From the NCBI RefSeq assembly GCF_033568475.1, contig NC_133121.1, forward strand, positions 133,890,375-133,954,374: DNA of 64,000 nucleotides, read 5' to 3'. Positions 11,190 to 23,289 of this stretch are shown piece after piece; position 1 is the first letter of the stretch, and each line of letters opens with the position of its first letter. The translations under genes were made by a program, and so were the position numbers. The notes beneath the pieces are model-generated. The model worked only from the letters and a program-made list of their open reading frames with translations, ran no database searches and was not told the origin of the DNA. The DNA comes from Henckelia pumila (lineage: Eukaryota; Streptophyta; Magnoliopsida; Lamiales; Gesneriaceae).

Positions 11190-11570
11190 TTCTTGCCCTC
11201 TTTCTCTCCTCTACAGAATAACACTGTCCACGACGTTTCAAGAGAAATCTAGCGCAGGAAAACGCAAAAGCCCCACAATCCGCAACAACCCATATCAAAA
11301 ATCTTCGAAAATACTGCATAAAAGAAAGAAAAAGCAAAAATTATGAGAACCCCAGAAGATATCACTCAAGAAAGAAGCTCAAAAAAGCAGCAGGAGCAAA
11401 CGATGCCCCAGATAACAACAGAACAACCACTCACATGTAATGTTACCTACCACAACAAGGCAAGCTTACAACTCCGACGTTTTCCTAGTACGTACCAAAA
11501 CACGAACAAGGAATCGAAAAAGGCGGCATAATCATAGGTATCAAGAAGAAAGAAAATGACAATGTAACAG
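11190..11570. other. Flank of NAT exon fragment, possible old leader/promoter
   Basis: The TTTCTCTCC/TCTACAG-rich stretch next to the exon, read on the minus strand, may be the original 5' untranslated region. A 62-residue open frame on the plus strand has no recognisable family and is probably fortuitous. Confidence 0.3.
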
Positions 11571-11876
11571 AAACAAATACGTGTAGCAAGTTCGGGAGGA
11601 AGAGCAATTTAATATTTATTTTTTGAAGTGTGTGACACTTATCAGTCCAAGAGATAGTTCCACAAAGAACACAAACAAATACGTGTAGCAAGTTCGGGAG
11701 GAAGAGCAATTTAATATTTATTTTTTGAAGTGTGTGACACTTATCAGTCCAAGAGATAGTTCCACAAAGAACACAAACAAATACGTGTAGCAAGTTCGGG
11801 AGGAAGAGCAATTTAATATTTATTTTTTGAAGTGTGTGACACTTATCAGTCCAAGAGATAGTTCCACAAAGAACAC
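11571..11876 (+). repeat. Tandem repeat, three copies of 102 bp
   Basis: GTGTAGCAAGTTCGGGAGGA starts units at 11581, 11683 and 11785, each running through TTTTTTGAAGTGTGTGACAC and ATAGTTCCACAAAGAACACA. The copies look identical by eye, pointing to recent amplification. The array is non-coding; minus-strand ORFs through it simply repeat the same peptide. Confidence 0.95.
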
Positions 11877-12363
11877 ATTATTTGCCACTTTATTGAACCA
11901 AAAATAAATAACTTGATGGGTGCTTCTGCTACAAGACATGCATACGTGACGTATTATCATTTGCCAAAACTGCGAAATTTCTGCTATTTACTTTGATCTA
12001 GTGAAGTGGGTTCACATGCTTATCTCTAACCAGCACATAGGAGAGTAGTATGAAATTTAATTTAATATCCAAAAAAAGTTTACATTAAATAAAAGTTGAT
12101 GCGTATGGTTAATTTATTTGATCTTCTTCCAAAAAAAAAAATCATTAATTTGATCTTTAAATTGGCCGTAATCAAACAAATTATACTTGCATCCCATGGC
12201 AATGGTATGCTCATACCACAAGTAATTAGTTTGACTCAGCATACCCTCCAACAATATTATTGGTTGAGCACATGTTTGTATATCTGATTTATTGTTACAT
12301 GTTTCTACATTCTTTTTTTTCAGTTTATTTTTCTTGAATTTCATCACTTTCATACTAGAATAA
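11877..12363. other. Intergenic, no gene recognised
   Basis: Moderately AT-rich unique-looking sequence. The short ORFs on both strands near 12100-12350 overlap each other and resemble no family. Confidence 0.4.
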
Positions 12364-12558
12364 AGTCAATTTTATCATTGTCTAAATAAGAGTCGATGCT
12401 ACCCACATGGCATTGGTGACGTGGCGGCTCATGATTGATTAAAATTAGTGGCTCCACGTGAAACCCACTTTTTTTTACCAATCATGGGGTTACATGTCAC
12501 CCGCAAGGTACTGTCATGTGGACGACATGTACTAAACTCTAAATAAGGATGATTTGAC
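12364..12558. mobile_element. Small MITE-like inverted-repeat element
   Basis: The left end reads GTCAATTTTATCATTGTCTA and then AATAAGAGT; the right end on the minus strand reads GTCAAATCATCCTTATTTAGAG, an imperfect inverse. The core has balanced CACATGGCA/CACGTGAA-type sequences and no ORF. Target duplication not resolved. Confidence 0.4.
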
Positions 12559-12835
12559 AATTTAGTAATTGACCATACCATTATACCACCGCCAATGTAA
12601 CTATGTGTAACCTAATATCTCTCACCATGTATCTAACATTTCATTGAACTGTATATGAAAATTATATAATGAACCCTAAAAACATTTATTGTTATCAGAT
12701 TTTACATGGAAATACGAAATACATATGTATACAAAAACTAATAAGAACAAACACTATATTTTCTCAAAAGAAAAAGAAGAACAAATATTATATATGAAAA
12801 TCTTATTGAAGAAATAAATTCGAGTGATAAAAATA

Positions 12836-13135
12836 AGAAAAAATTATTTTTTTAGTCTGTATGTTTGTTTCATTTTTTTATATTTTCAAATTTCAGTTTT
12901 AATCCGCTGTTTTTATTTTTTGGCAATTTTAGTCCTTTTTTCGACGTGGCGCTTACGTGGCATCAATTCAGTGTTGATGTGGAGCTGACGTGTACAGTGA
13001 CACGTAAGCATTTTCGAATAAAAAAGACCAAAATTGCCAAAAATCAGAACATATATTACTGAAATTGAAATATGAAAACATAGAGGATCAAAATCGCAAA
13101 ATGACAAATATACAAAACCAAATTTACAGTTTTCC
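12836..13135. mobile_element. Second copy of the Mutator-type MITE family
   Basis: Shares the plan of the element at 1400-1711: an outward CTGTATGTTTGTTTCA end, a central ACGTGGCAT...GTGTACAGTGACACGT region and an inverse right end with AAATCGCAAAATGACAAATA. More decayed than the first copy, and its target duplication is unclear because both flanks are poly-A. Confidence 0.6.
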
Positions 13136-14572
13136 AAAAAATAAATGAAATGTGTAAATGATAAATTGACATGACGATGAGGCATAAAATAAAAAATCTC
13201 CCTACAAAATATAATAAATTAAGTAATCAAAATTGATAAAGACCAAGAAGGACACGCCATAGGTCGATAAAGTGACACTTGTGGGTTACGTCCACTCAAT
13301 TAATCTTTTACACTATCCTCTTCCAAATCATCTTCTTTCCTTATTTTTTGCCATTAATTTTCTTGGATTGATTGCCCCCCTCCCCAACTCAACGAATTTA
13401 TATTGTTAGTATGTATTAAGAACGAATTTCATAAATTTTACAAAACTATAAGTTAAACAAAACTTTCCACATCCAATATGTTAATCCTACTAATTTTTAA
13501 CCGATGAGCCCTCCAATTCTCAAAAATCTATTTGATCAAATTTATTTATGATTGAATTCATTGGAATAATCGGGAATGCTTAAAAACCTTCAACTAGTCA
13601 ACAAAAAATAAAATTGAAAAAATTAAACTAAGCTTAACATATATTTTTTCACATAATTTGATATCTTTTTTATTACAAAATGGAAGAGTAAGACTCAACA
13701 TGATTCTCTACCAATTTGACGGACAGATGAGACAATTTGAGTTACAAGACTTATCTCACTTAATTTGATATCTAACTATAATAATTTTAATTTTTCCAAA
13801 TAAAAAGGAATGTATAATTTGTGTAAAATATTATTTCCCAAAACTGGTCAAGATTGACCAAGTTGGCTCATTTTTTTCCCAGCACAATCTTTGATATTCT
13901 GGCCGGATAGTTACACCTATAACCCTCCAAATATTGCAGCTTCTGTAGCCTATTTTGAATTTCTGTCTGATAATTATACCAAAAAAATAAGGCATGTCAC
14001 CTGATTTTATTCCCTCATTTTCTACTTTTGTCACTTCTTTTCATTTCTGTCTAACGAAATCACACCTTTTTAGTCTTCCTTTTTACAGGATTTCAAGAAC
14101 ATGTTTCTTTCAAGGGTTCTATCATGACTCTTACCAATTATAGATTTCTCTGACTATTAATTTGATCGGTCATACCAAAATATTAGCAATTTTAATATTG
14201 AATTGGCACAAAAGGAGAAATTAAATTTTTGGTCATATAATTTGTAATTGTTTTATTTTTATGATCACCGGTCAATTCTCAATCAAAGTCCACTAATTTT
14301 TTTTTAAAATAATTATAACAGATTACATTGAGAAAAAAAAAAAAGTCACAATAAATAAATTATAAAAATTTCTTATAACCGTAGGACCCTCGCAACTTAT
14401 TTCGAAAATTCGAATCTTTTTGCTCTCTCTTTCGCAAAGTTCAATCTTTTTAGAAGGTAAAATAAAAATTCATTCTTGAACATCTTTGTCCCTTGAAGGA
14501 AACCTGTCAACCAAAGAATCTCTACATTTCCTTGAAACAAAGCAACCCTTTTAACAGAATTTCCATATCCCC
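13136..14572. other. Intergenic and 5' flank of the ATL pseudogene
   Basis: AT-rich sequence with no ORF that matches a family. The block 13830-14060 has near-average base composition and one 67-residue minus-strand frame, but no recognisable domain. The last 200 bp before 14573 would be the ATL promoter/leader; no clear TATA box was chosen. Confidence 0.4.
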
Positions 14573-15477
14573 ATGAATAGAATCAGCCCGATAACTCTTC
14601 TGCTGGTAGTGATTCTTGCCATTGTTTTCTTTATATTCGGCATGCTTCAGCTTTTAATCCGACGCTTCACGAAAAGGCCCACGTTTTCTTCCGTCTCCCA
14701 CTCCAACAGATCATTCCCCGACGCCTCTTCCAACGGCAGCTGCAGCAACTCTTCCGGCTGCACGACTCGGGCCTCGACCAATCTCTGGTCGATGTGTTGC
14801 CAGTCTTTTACTACAAAGAAATAATTATTACAGGGTCGAAAGAGCCATTTGATTGTGCCGTTTGCTTGGGTGAATTCTCAAGCAGCGACAAGCTCAAATT
14901 GCTCCCTGATTGTAGCCACGCCTTTCATATTCATTGTATAGAAACATGGCTTATGACAAACTCAACATGCCCTTTGTGTAGAACCTCCATCACAAACGTC
15001 TCTTTAGAGCAATGGGATTTGTCTTGTATGTATGGTAAGATCAAGAACGAGTCTTGCTCGGAACATGAAAAGGGCCGTGAAGCGATCTTTTCGGTTCGGC
15101 TTGGGAAGTTGAGACGCTCGAACAGAGGATTGGAACAGGATTAGAAGAAGCAGGAAGATGCGGGTGTTATCAGCAGTGGCAATCTTGATGCAAGGAGATG
15201 TTATTCAATGGGTGCATTTCAGTATGTTGTTGGTGACAATGGGGATGATCTAATGAAGGTGAAGGCTCGATTCGAGGTGGACCGATATTCGTGTGATAAA
15301 GATGGAGATGGGAAGCGGATCATCGGTGGCAGGGGAGGTGGTGGTGATAGCTTATCGGTTTCCAAGATTTGGCTATGGTCCAAAAATGGCAAACTGTCGT
15401 TGAATACTTGGGGTGAAAACGATGAAAGAGGAGTTGTTCTTGAAGAAAATAGAAGTAGTAGTAGTAGTTTAGTTTGA
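14573..15477 (+). pseudogene. ATL-type RING-H2 E3 ubiquitin ligase, frameshifted and truncated by a stop
   Basis: The ATL family are membrane-anchored E3 ligases. The ATG at 14573 opens a frame with a hydrophobic segment (residues about 6-28) and a basic stretch. That frame loses homology between about 14700 and 14740, where family-like coding (LQQLFRLHDSGLDQSL) continues one frame over, indicating a single-base indel. The second frame carries a complete RING-H2 (about 14854-14981): C-x2-C-x15-C-x-H-x2-H-x2-C-x10-C-x2-C, with the ATL Pro before the third Cys and Trp three residues after the sixth ligand. A TAG at 15142-15144 interrupts the frame, which reopens in phase with the family-like tail (NLDARRCYSMGAFQYVVG) to a TGA at 15475. 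Closest in style to the ATL13/46/47 group. A sequencing error could explain one lesion, hardly both. Confidence 0.85.
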
Positions 15478-16085
15478 AAGTATTTTCTTGATATGGTTTT
15501 TTTTACATGGAAGTGTTGTTCATACGTAGGTGAATCCAAGGATATGAAATTCAGTTCATGAATTTCTAACGTTCAGTTTTGAAATAAAGTATTTCATTGA
15601 GATTGTCGTTTTATCTAAAATTCACTTATTATGAAACACATTGTTTGATACTTCCACGACAAAATAATATTTTATCATTTGCCCAATATTTTTTGTTGGC
15701 TTAGGACTCGGGTTATTTAACTAAAATACATACTCTATAACTTCTAGCTCGAATTGCTTCAATGTAGATTACAACAAAGCAACTAAATAGCAATGATTGC
15801 TATATATGTTTCAAAGGCTAAAACACCCTTAGCATAGAGTTTTCTGACGAAAATTATTCTAATGTGTATTTAAATGTTGATATTTAATAATAAGCAATTA
15901 TGCACATGCGATACGTGTGTGATATATAACATACAAATATCAAAATATAAATGAATGTAATTTAAATGAGTTATTTTGAATTGATAATATACATAGAAAA
16001 TATTATCTTAGAATAAAGTGATGTAAAAATAATTTTAAAAAATAGAAATAAAATTTATTACATAAGAGTAAGACGATGAGAAATA
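15478..16085. other. 3' flank of ATL pseudogene, no further gene
   Basis: AT-rich non-coding DNA up to the start of repeat copy B. Nothing else supported. Confidence 0.5.
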
Positions 16086-17431
16086 CAAGATGATTCGGAA
16101 AAAAAAGTTGAGTGCAAGTGGTTTGCAAATTTAGGTGGATTTGTAGATTAAAAAATGGCTTAGTGAGAATTTCAAATTTGATTTAGGTTTTTGAATTTTC
16201 AAAGTTACGAATTATATTCAAACACAATTTAGTCTCACCAATTAATTTATCATGACATTTTTTTCTAAGAAATTGATGTATTATAATTTATAATATGGTA
16301 GGATAAGGTTTTTAAAAAAACACAGCATGTATTAATAAATATTCACAGTTTATGCTAGCATTTCATCACTAGCTCCCTTTGGACCACGGGTTTGGATCAT
16401 GATGTACAATCTTTCGGTAACAAAAAGTGGTGGCCAGTTAGATTGTAGAATTAGGGATATTGCAGAGATGAAACTCGACATATAAGATCTTATTCGCTAA
16501 TGGAATGGGTTTTTTTTTAATCATAGTAACTTATAACGTCTAGAATCTAGATTCATCACGTTTATTTTTGGGAAAAATCCAAAAATTTTGATCAGCTTAA
16601 CATTAGATTTCTCTTGTATTTATTAAGTTGTTATCATATATGAGCTAAATATAGATATTTCCGTCTTTAAATAATCGTTAAACATATCAGCGGATAAGGA
16701 CATGAAAACAAATTATGCCATGTCATTGTATTTTTTATGGTAAGCTCATTAATGACCGAAGGAAGCAGATTGCTCGAAAATATTATCCGACATAATTGAG
16801 GATTTTTTTTAAAAAAAAAAAAAAAAGAGGAAGAGTTCGAATAAATAAAAATTAGTGAATTTCCAGTATGTATTTATTTGCTCACCCTGCCAAGGAGAAC
16901 GACATATTTGAACTATCTCCCCGGTGCTGAACTCAGAAAATGAGTTCATTTTTAGCACATTCATTTCACATAAAAAGTTCAAAATTCACCGTTTTTAAAA
17001 TTTTCTCCTCAATCACTCAATATACCAAATTTTTTTAATTTTCATTTATTCTTTGACACGTATGGAAAAATTGTAGTTGTGATCGACATATTTGGATATT
17101 TGCCAAGAACAAGCGAAAAGTCAAGGAATAAATAAACGGTAAATTGTAAATAAATCCCTATAAATCCCTATAAATCCCTACTAAAATAAAATTTACTTTT
17201 CACTCCCTGAAGAGAAAATATTTTCCTAAATATCCCCAAAATACCCATATAAAAAAAGGTGAGAGAATGGAAACAAAGAACAAGACTAATCCAAATAGCA
17301 TTATATAAAAATTCAAATAAAAATAAAGGAACATAAATCATATCATATACATGCTTATGTTGATACATTAGCAAGTATCTGTCTAACAATTAAACACATA
17401 CTCTCAAATCATTATTGAAAAAAATATGATG
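16086..17431 (+). repeat. 1.34 kb direct repeat, copy B
   Basis: Counterpart of 1-1341, same orientation, roughly 95% identical by eye with scattered indels. It ends abruptly at ATTATTGAAAAA, directly followed by pararetrovirus-derived sequence, whereas copy A continues into different DNA. Confidence 0.85.
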
Positions 17432-17439
17432 AAATATTA

Positions 17440-19250
17440 AAAGTTTGAATATGAGATGAATCAATTATTATGTGTGATACTGTAACATAAATATTAACAT
17501 TAGAAATAGAAGAAACAAAATTTATTATACCAATCTTATAACAAATAGAATCAAGAATGAATATAATAATAAGAAATAACTTTTTAAGACAATACCTTCC
17601 ATTTACACAAATTGAAAATCACATAACATTAAACAAAGGATCATCAATAATTCACATTCTCAAAATACGAATGACATTTCGTGTAGGAATGGAGGATTTG
17701 CAAAGAACTTTCATAAATGAAAAACGAACCCAATGAAATTAAAAATTGAAAATAGCTTGTTAACAATCAATCCCGAAAAAAAATCATGAAGAAATTGCAT
17801 GATATTTGTTCTGAAAATACTCATGACAAAATTAAAAAAAATAAAATAAAATTTACTGCTTCAATAAAACTTAAAGATTCTAACGCCACAATCCGTGAAG
17901 CACCAAGAAGATGCAACATGAACGCCATAAAAATATTCGAGAAAAAATCCAAGAATTACTTAAACGCAGGATAATCATTTCAAACAAGAGTCAACACTCT
18001 TCACCAGCCTTTTATGTCAGTAAGAAAGACACTGACAAGAAAAGAATGGTGATTGATTATCGGAAAATGAATAAGGCAACGATTATGAATGAATATTACA
18101 TCCCGAACAAGAATGACTTACTATTTTATATAGGAGGAATGAAATATTTCTTCACCTTAGATTGTAAATCAAGATTCTGGTAAATCTAGCTAGATCCACA
18201 AACACAATTACTTACAACATTTAGTTGTCCAAAAAAACAATACCAATGGACAATATTACATTTCGGGCTTAAACAAGCACCATGTATCTTCCAGAGATAA
18301 ATGGATGAATCATTCAAACCATATATAGATTTTTGTTGTGTCTATATAGATGATATATTAATTTACTCAAAAACATTAAAACAATATTATAAAGACCTCA
18401 TGATAATACTGGATATTTTTCATAAATATGGGATCATATTTTTGGAAAATAAAGCACAACTATTTAAAACCAAAATAAATTACCTAGGATTACAAATTGA
18501 AAATGGTAAACATTGTTTATACAACACATACTTAAGAAAATCCATGATTTTTTTAGTAAAATTAAGGATAAAGATCAATTAAGAAGATTTTTAAGATTAC
18601 TGAAATACTCCGAAAATTACATTAAAAAACTAGCAGAGAAAAGAAAACCTCTATAGGAAAAACTTAAACAGGACTATAAATAAAAATTGTCAAAATAAGA
18701 TACTAATTACATAAATACAATTAAAATAAAAATAATTAGTAACCTCCATGAATTATATTTTTCATCAAATAAAGATATAATAATAATTGAAACAGATGCG
18801 TCAGATGAATATTGGGGAGCATGTTTAAAAGCATACACATGAGAAAGAAATCTGGAAAATTTACTAAAACAGCTACTAGGATTATTGAAGAATTATGCAA
18901 TTATACATCAGACTTTTTAAGGCGCATAACTAAATTATCACTCAAATGAAAAATAATTACTAACTTTAATTTTTAAAATTAAAACTTATGAAATTTATCT
19001 TATCTAAACTATTTCTGGTATGTACAGATAATATGAATTTAACATATTTCAAATTAAGAAAAATATCAAGAAATGCAGGAAGAAATGCAACACGATTATT
19101 AGATGACAGTTGGAATTAAACCACTATCAGTTCGAGATTCAGCACGTCAAATGAACAGATAATTCATTACCCGATGCCTTGACTAGAGAAATTCATCCAA
19201 ATTATAATATCCGTAGTAACAGAATAACAAAAGAGACCCTAAGAGAGCAA
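17440..19250 (+). pseudogene. Endogenous Caulimoviridae polymerase remnant (RT-RNase H)
   Basis: A decayed pararetroviral polymerase. The open pieces at 17911-18183 and 18301-18582 carry the reverse transcriptase blocks MVIDYRKMNKAT and the catalytic YIDDILIYS (about 18340-18370). Further on, IIIETDASDEYWG (about 18782) is the start of RNase H. Upstream sequence from about 17450 is coding-like and may be the end of the protease region. Several stops and frameshifts separate the pieces, so no polymerase can be made. Wording and order fit Caulimoviridae rather than Ty3/gypsy, since no integrase follows. The genus is not resolved. Confidence 0.85.
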
Positions 19251-19481
19251 AAAAATGACTTCAAGTCATTTGAACATACATTAGAAAGTACGAGAAATAT
19301 AAATTGATGAAAACAGATTTATATTCAGAAACATAAATTACTCTATTAGTAAAATAATCAATCTCATTTATGAATATTTGTTCGATTCTTGCAAAAGGAT
19401 AAATAAGTACAATGATACACACGATAAAACTATCTGACTTACTCACGTGAAGAGTTAAATTACTAACAATTATATATATAT

Positions 19482-19715
19482 ATGTATATACATATATATA
19501 TATATAATCAATATCGAACATCTAATTCAATTGAATTGAAAGAACAATTTATTGACTTACAAGAAGAAATTCAAAATTTTCAACAAAAAAAGAAAATTTT
19601 AATCGAAATAATCCAAAGGATAGAAGAGAAGATGACAACCTCATCATCATCATCCTCACCAAGAACATCAATCAAAATGGCAAACCAATTTGACAAAATA
19701 ATTGAGATGAAATAA
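19482..19715 (+). CDS. Pararetroviral remnant ORF with coiled coil
   Basis: Open frame after the RNase H remnant; its first codons fall in a TATATA microsatellite (19460-19505), so the start is uncertain. From about 19535 it encodes a Glu/Lys/Gln-rich amphipathic stretch (LKEQFIDLQEEIQNFQQKKK) followed by a run of serines. Its position suggests it is the N-terminal part of the ORF whose decayed body follows at 19780. Not expected to be functional. Confidence 0.4.
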   Translation: MYIHIYIYNQYRTSNSIELKEQFIDLQEEIQNFQQKKKILIEIIQRIEEKMTTSSSSSSPRTSIKMANQFDKIIEMK

Positions 19716-19779
19716 AAACAGTCATTGGTCACAACCAGCACTGACAATAAAGAAAAAGAAATAAAAAAATAAAAAAGAA

Positions 19780-20296
19780 ACGATGGTCATAGCCAACACC
19801 GTGAAAAATGAAAATAAAAAAGAAAAGGAAATGAAGTTCAAAGACGTCCTTGAGAAAAAAGATAAAAAGATTGTCAATCTACGACCACAAAAACAAATTT
19901 TAGAAAAAAACAAATTTCGCAGAAAAATTCAAGACGGAGTTCTTTGAAATATTAAATTTTTTGAGAACAACCAAAACAATTGCAAGATATTGGTTACAGA
20001 CCTGTGACATGCATAACATATCCAAAGCAAGAACACTTACATGAATTCGCAACTAAGAAAATAGTATTATCCAATTCAAGAAAACGGTATTCAAGGACGA
20101 TCCAGTGTTAACATTAAACATCCATTCAACCCTTCTAGACTGGGACAATGGCAAATTTTACCAGCCAATGATATATATACAATGCCGAAGAATAAATAAA
20201 AATTTTTATTCGAAGAATCAAATTAAGAAAAACATTAATTGACATGATCTCAAAAACAGAAAAAATTGATGAAGATTCGAAGGTTAAAAATACATA
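19780..20296 (+). pseudogene. Decayed copy of pararetroviral ORF found intact at 24259
   Basis: Aligns along its length with 24220-24850: both have GTCAATCTRCGACCACAAAA, the AACATATC-AAGCAAGAACACT block, GTATTCAAGGACGATCCAGT-type sequence and the AAGGTTAAAA end. This copy lacks internal blocks and has many stops. It is cut at about 20297 by the copia-type LTR. Confidence 0.8.
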
Positions 20297-20300
20297 AGGT

Positions 20301-20656
20301 GTTGGGTTTTGGAGCAAAAGCAATCCTAATTTTGATGACAACAAAACTTGTTATTGTGTTTTTAATATATTTGCTATAGTGTGAGGTTGTTAAACTAAAG
20401 ATGAAAGTATAAACTCAAAATTAGCCAAACTGAGTTTTTGAAAAACTCCAATGTTTCAATGATATCTCACAACTCAGTGATGAAAAATGATTAGCCGACA
20501 AAACAAATGCATAGAAGACTCAATTTGGAACATATTTTATTTAAATTCAATTGAGCAAAAACGGATGTTATCTAGATCAAACTGACCTCGCAACACCAAA
20601 CTTAATTGCATCAGTCGAGCAAGAATACATCATCAGTTTACCTCAAGTAGTATAGT
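20301..20656 (+). mobile_element. SIRE/copia-like LTR, 5' part
   Basis: Starts TGTTGGGTTTTGGAGCAAAA and matches the minus strand of 2090-4002. It inserts into the decayed pararetroviral ORF and is itself interrupted by a gypsy solo LTR at 20657. It resumes at 23290. Confidence 0.8.
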
Positions 20657-23284
20657 TGAAACGACCCTAACTCTATAATAAATAAATATGCGGAATTTTT
20701 TTTTTTTTTATACTTACTAGATAAAATGTGTACATATATGCCCATACATATATGCACAGAATAAAAAGATTTAAAAATAAATAAATAAATAAATAAACAA
20801 TTAACTACTTAAATAAAAATGCATTCTTTAAAATAAACTAAATATCTGAGTCAAACAATTAATTAAAAATACTGCATAAATAAAATGTATAAAATTTGCA
20901 TGCACTGAAAATCGTTAATAAAATATTCTAGACTCACAACCACTGAAAAATAATAAAATGTATCATGCCGGCATAAATAAAACATGCATGTGACTCAGAC
21001 GTCTATCACGGTCACGGGATCACTGCATGTCCGCTCATACATCCTCGCCTCCGGTGGGAGCTACGTCTTCCTCTACGTACTCACCTGCACCATACCAGTG
21101 TAGTGAGCCTAGAGGTCCAACATGCTAACATAGCAAGGGTTTAAAATAATTTAAAACAATTAAATACTAATACATACATATACATGAATGAGCACGCTTA
21201 AAAATTTCATAACATAACTTAACTTAAATAAACTTAAAGAACATAATACATAACATTGTTGAGCAATTAATTTTCTAACATCGCATGGTTGTATCCGTAG
21301 TGTAACCTTAAATCATACATTAAATACTGATCAGCGTGGAAACCAACGTACGTGGCCGGTGACGAATCACCTCTTAAATTGGCAGTAAACTGCCCTTCAA
21401 TCATATGGGGACGAATCCCCCTTAAATTGTCACACTACTTCAACTTCCAACATAAAATATTTTTCTTGCTCAACCTTAAACATTAAATCATGCATAAAAT
21501 ATTATTTCATGAATGCATGTACTTGAATAAAATGTGTGTCCTTCATATATATTTAATTTAATTTCTTACTAACATATAAATATTAAAATAACTTAAATGC
21601 ATAAAAATAATTAAATATATATTCAGGACACATGCAAATTTTCTCATGGATGGTCTTGGACTGCTGGCCCTAACACTCAAGCCCATTTACTTAAATCTGG
21701 CTCATTAACATACTTAAGCCCAATATCTTAAACTTTAAGTCCAAATAATTATTCTAAGCCCAATTAAATTAATAAAGCCCATTAAAATACACTAAGCCCA
21801 ATAACAACTTAAACTGGCCCAATGGGCCCAAAAATCCAAAGACTGGCCCAATAACTTTTATGGGCTCAAAAGCCCATAAAATTAATGGACTAACTTAATT
21901 AAAATTTTAAAAGCCCAAATAAAATTATTTGGGAGTCCAAATAATTTTATTTCAAATTAATTGACTCAAAAACCCATTAATTCATTAAATATTTTAAAAA
22001 TAAAAAGACTCGAGCCCGGACCACCAAAACCGGACCCGGACTCACTTAACCCGACCCGGACCCAACAGATAACCCTAGGACCCGAAGCCCTAGGCTCTCC
22101 TCGGCCGCGGCCGTGAGCAGCAGCCACTCCATGGCTGCTGCCGGCCTGCTCCGGCCGCCCCTGGCCGGAGCGCCGCCGCCCAGACGTAGCCCACGTCTGG
22201 GCGGACCTAACCTGCCCTGACCCCAGCCCCCATGCAGCCTGGACCCAGGAACCCGAAGGCCCTTCCCCTCGAACCCTAACCTGCACCCGTCTCGGCCAAA
22301 ACTGCCTCCAGCCCTCTCCTGGCTATTTTGGCTCGGTCTCTTCGAGACACCCAGGTTCAAGCCAACCTTACCTAGCCTATGAACCTCTGGACAGCAGCTG
22401 GGCACCCCATGGTTGCATAAAACGTGAGCAAGATGGAATGAATACATGACAAAGTGCATAACAATCAAAAGCCAACATTTTTCTGAAAATTTCTTAAATC
22501 TTTCGGTGTATACACGACACACACACATACTGATATCTGATAGGTACAAAATCATAGGGAAGAATTCATGCCTTTCACCGAAGTAGTAGAGAAAACGAGA
22601 AGGCGACGAGTCCGGGATGACGGGGGCGATGACAACCGACTTGAACCTTAAAAAACCGAGGCTATGGTGTTCTTGGAGGTGTCTTGGTCGAAGGAAGATG
22701 AAGATTAGTGAGGATGGCGGCTGATGGGGGGTTGAGTGATCGGTTGAGAGGGTTTTGGGTAGATTAGGTTTTGAGTTTTTAATAAAATAGGTTTTTAGGA
22801 TATTAAAAGTTTTAAATAAACAAACATAAAGTTTTAAAACTCTAAATAAAGGTTAAAATCTGATAATTTAATTTAAACATATGAAAATCCCGAAATTATA
22901 AATTTAGGGAATTTTAAAAATACTAAAAAGTCAATATTTTGGCTTATTTTGAATAAAAATGGACTCCTAAAATTATATAAAATTAAATACTAAAAATTTT
23001 GAGATAATAAAACTCAAAATAATATTTTAGGGCTCTAAAAAGGCTCATAAAATAATTTGGGTGGAAAGTTGTCATCTCGTCCGTCCACGTCCCGTCTACG
23101 CGATAAAATAATTAAATTACTAAAAATCATAAAAATCACTAATTATGGGTTAAATGCTTAAAAATAAATTAAATCATGCACAAATAATTCACATAATTAT
23201 TTAACCCATAAATCTAAAATTTAAATAATTAAATATCCTAATTATGCAGGCGGATTTACGTATTTAAAAATACCGGGTGTTACA
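20657..23284 (-). mobile_element. Ty3/gypsy (Tekay-type) solo LTR with ATAGT target duplication
   Basis: Begins TGAAACGACCCTAACTCTAT and ends CCGGGTGTTACA, the exact inverse of the termini of the LTRs at 34315-36986 and 41829-44500. A perfect 5-bp duplication ATAGT flanks it (20652-20656 and 23285-23289). At 2,628 bp it is close to the 2,672-bp LTRs but clearly more diverged, so it is an older insertion of the same family, reduced to one LTR by LTR-LTR recombination. The GC-rich part (22010-22400) contains long but meaningless ORFs. Confidence 0.95.
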
Positions 23285-23289
23285 ATAGT

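Noticed and set aside
22046..22555. 169-residue minus-strand ORF and an overlapping 106-residue ORF
   Set aside because: They lie in the GC-rich part of the solo LTR, are Gly/Arg/Ala-rich in overlapping frames, and correspond to non-coding sequence in the Tekay LTRs.
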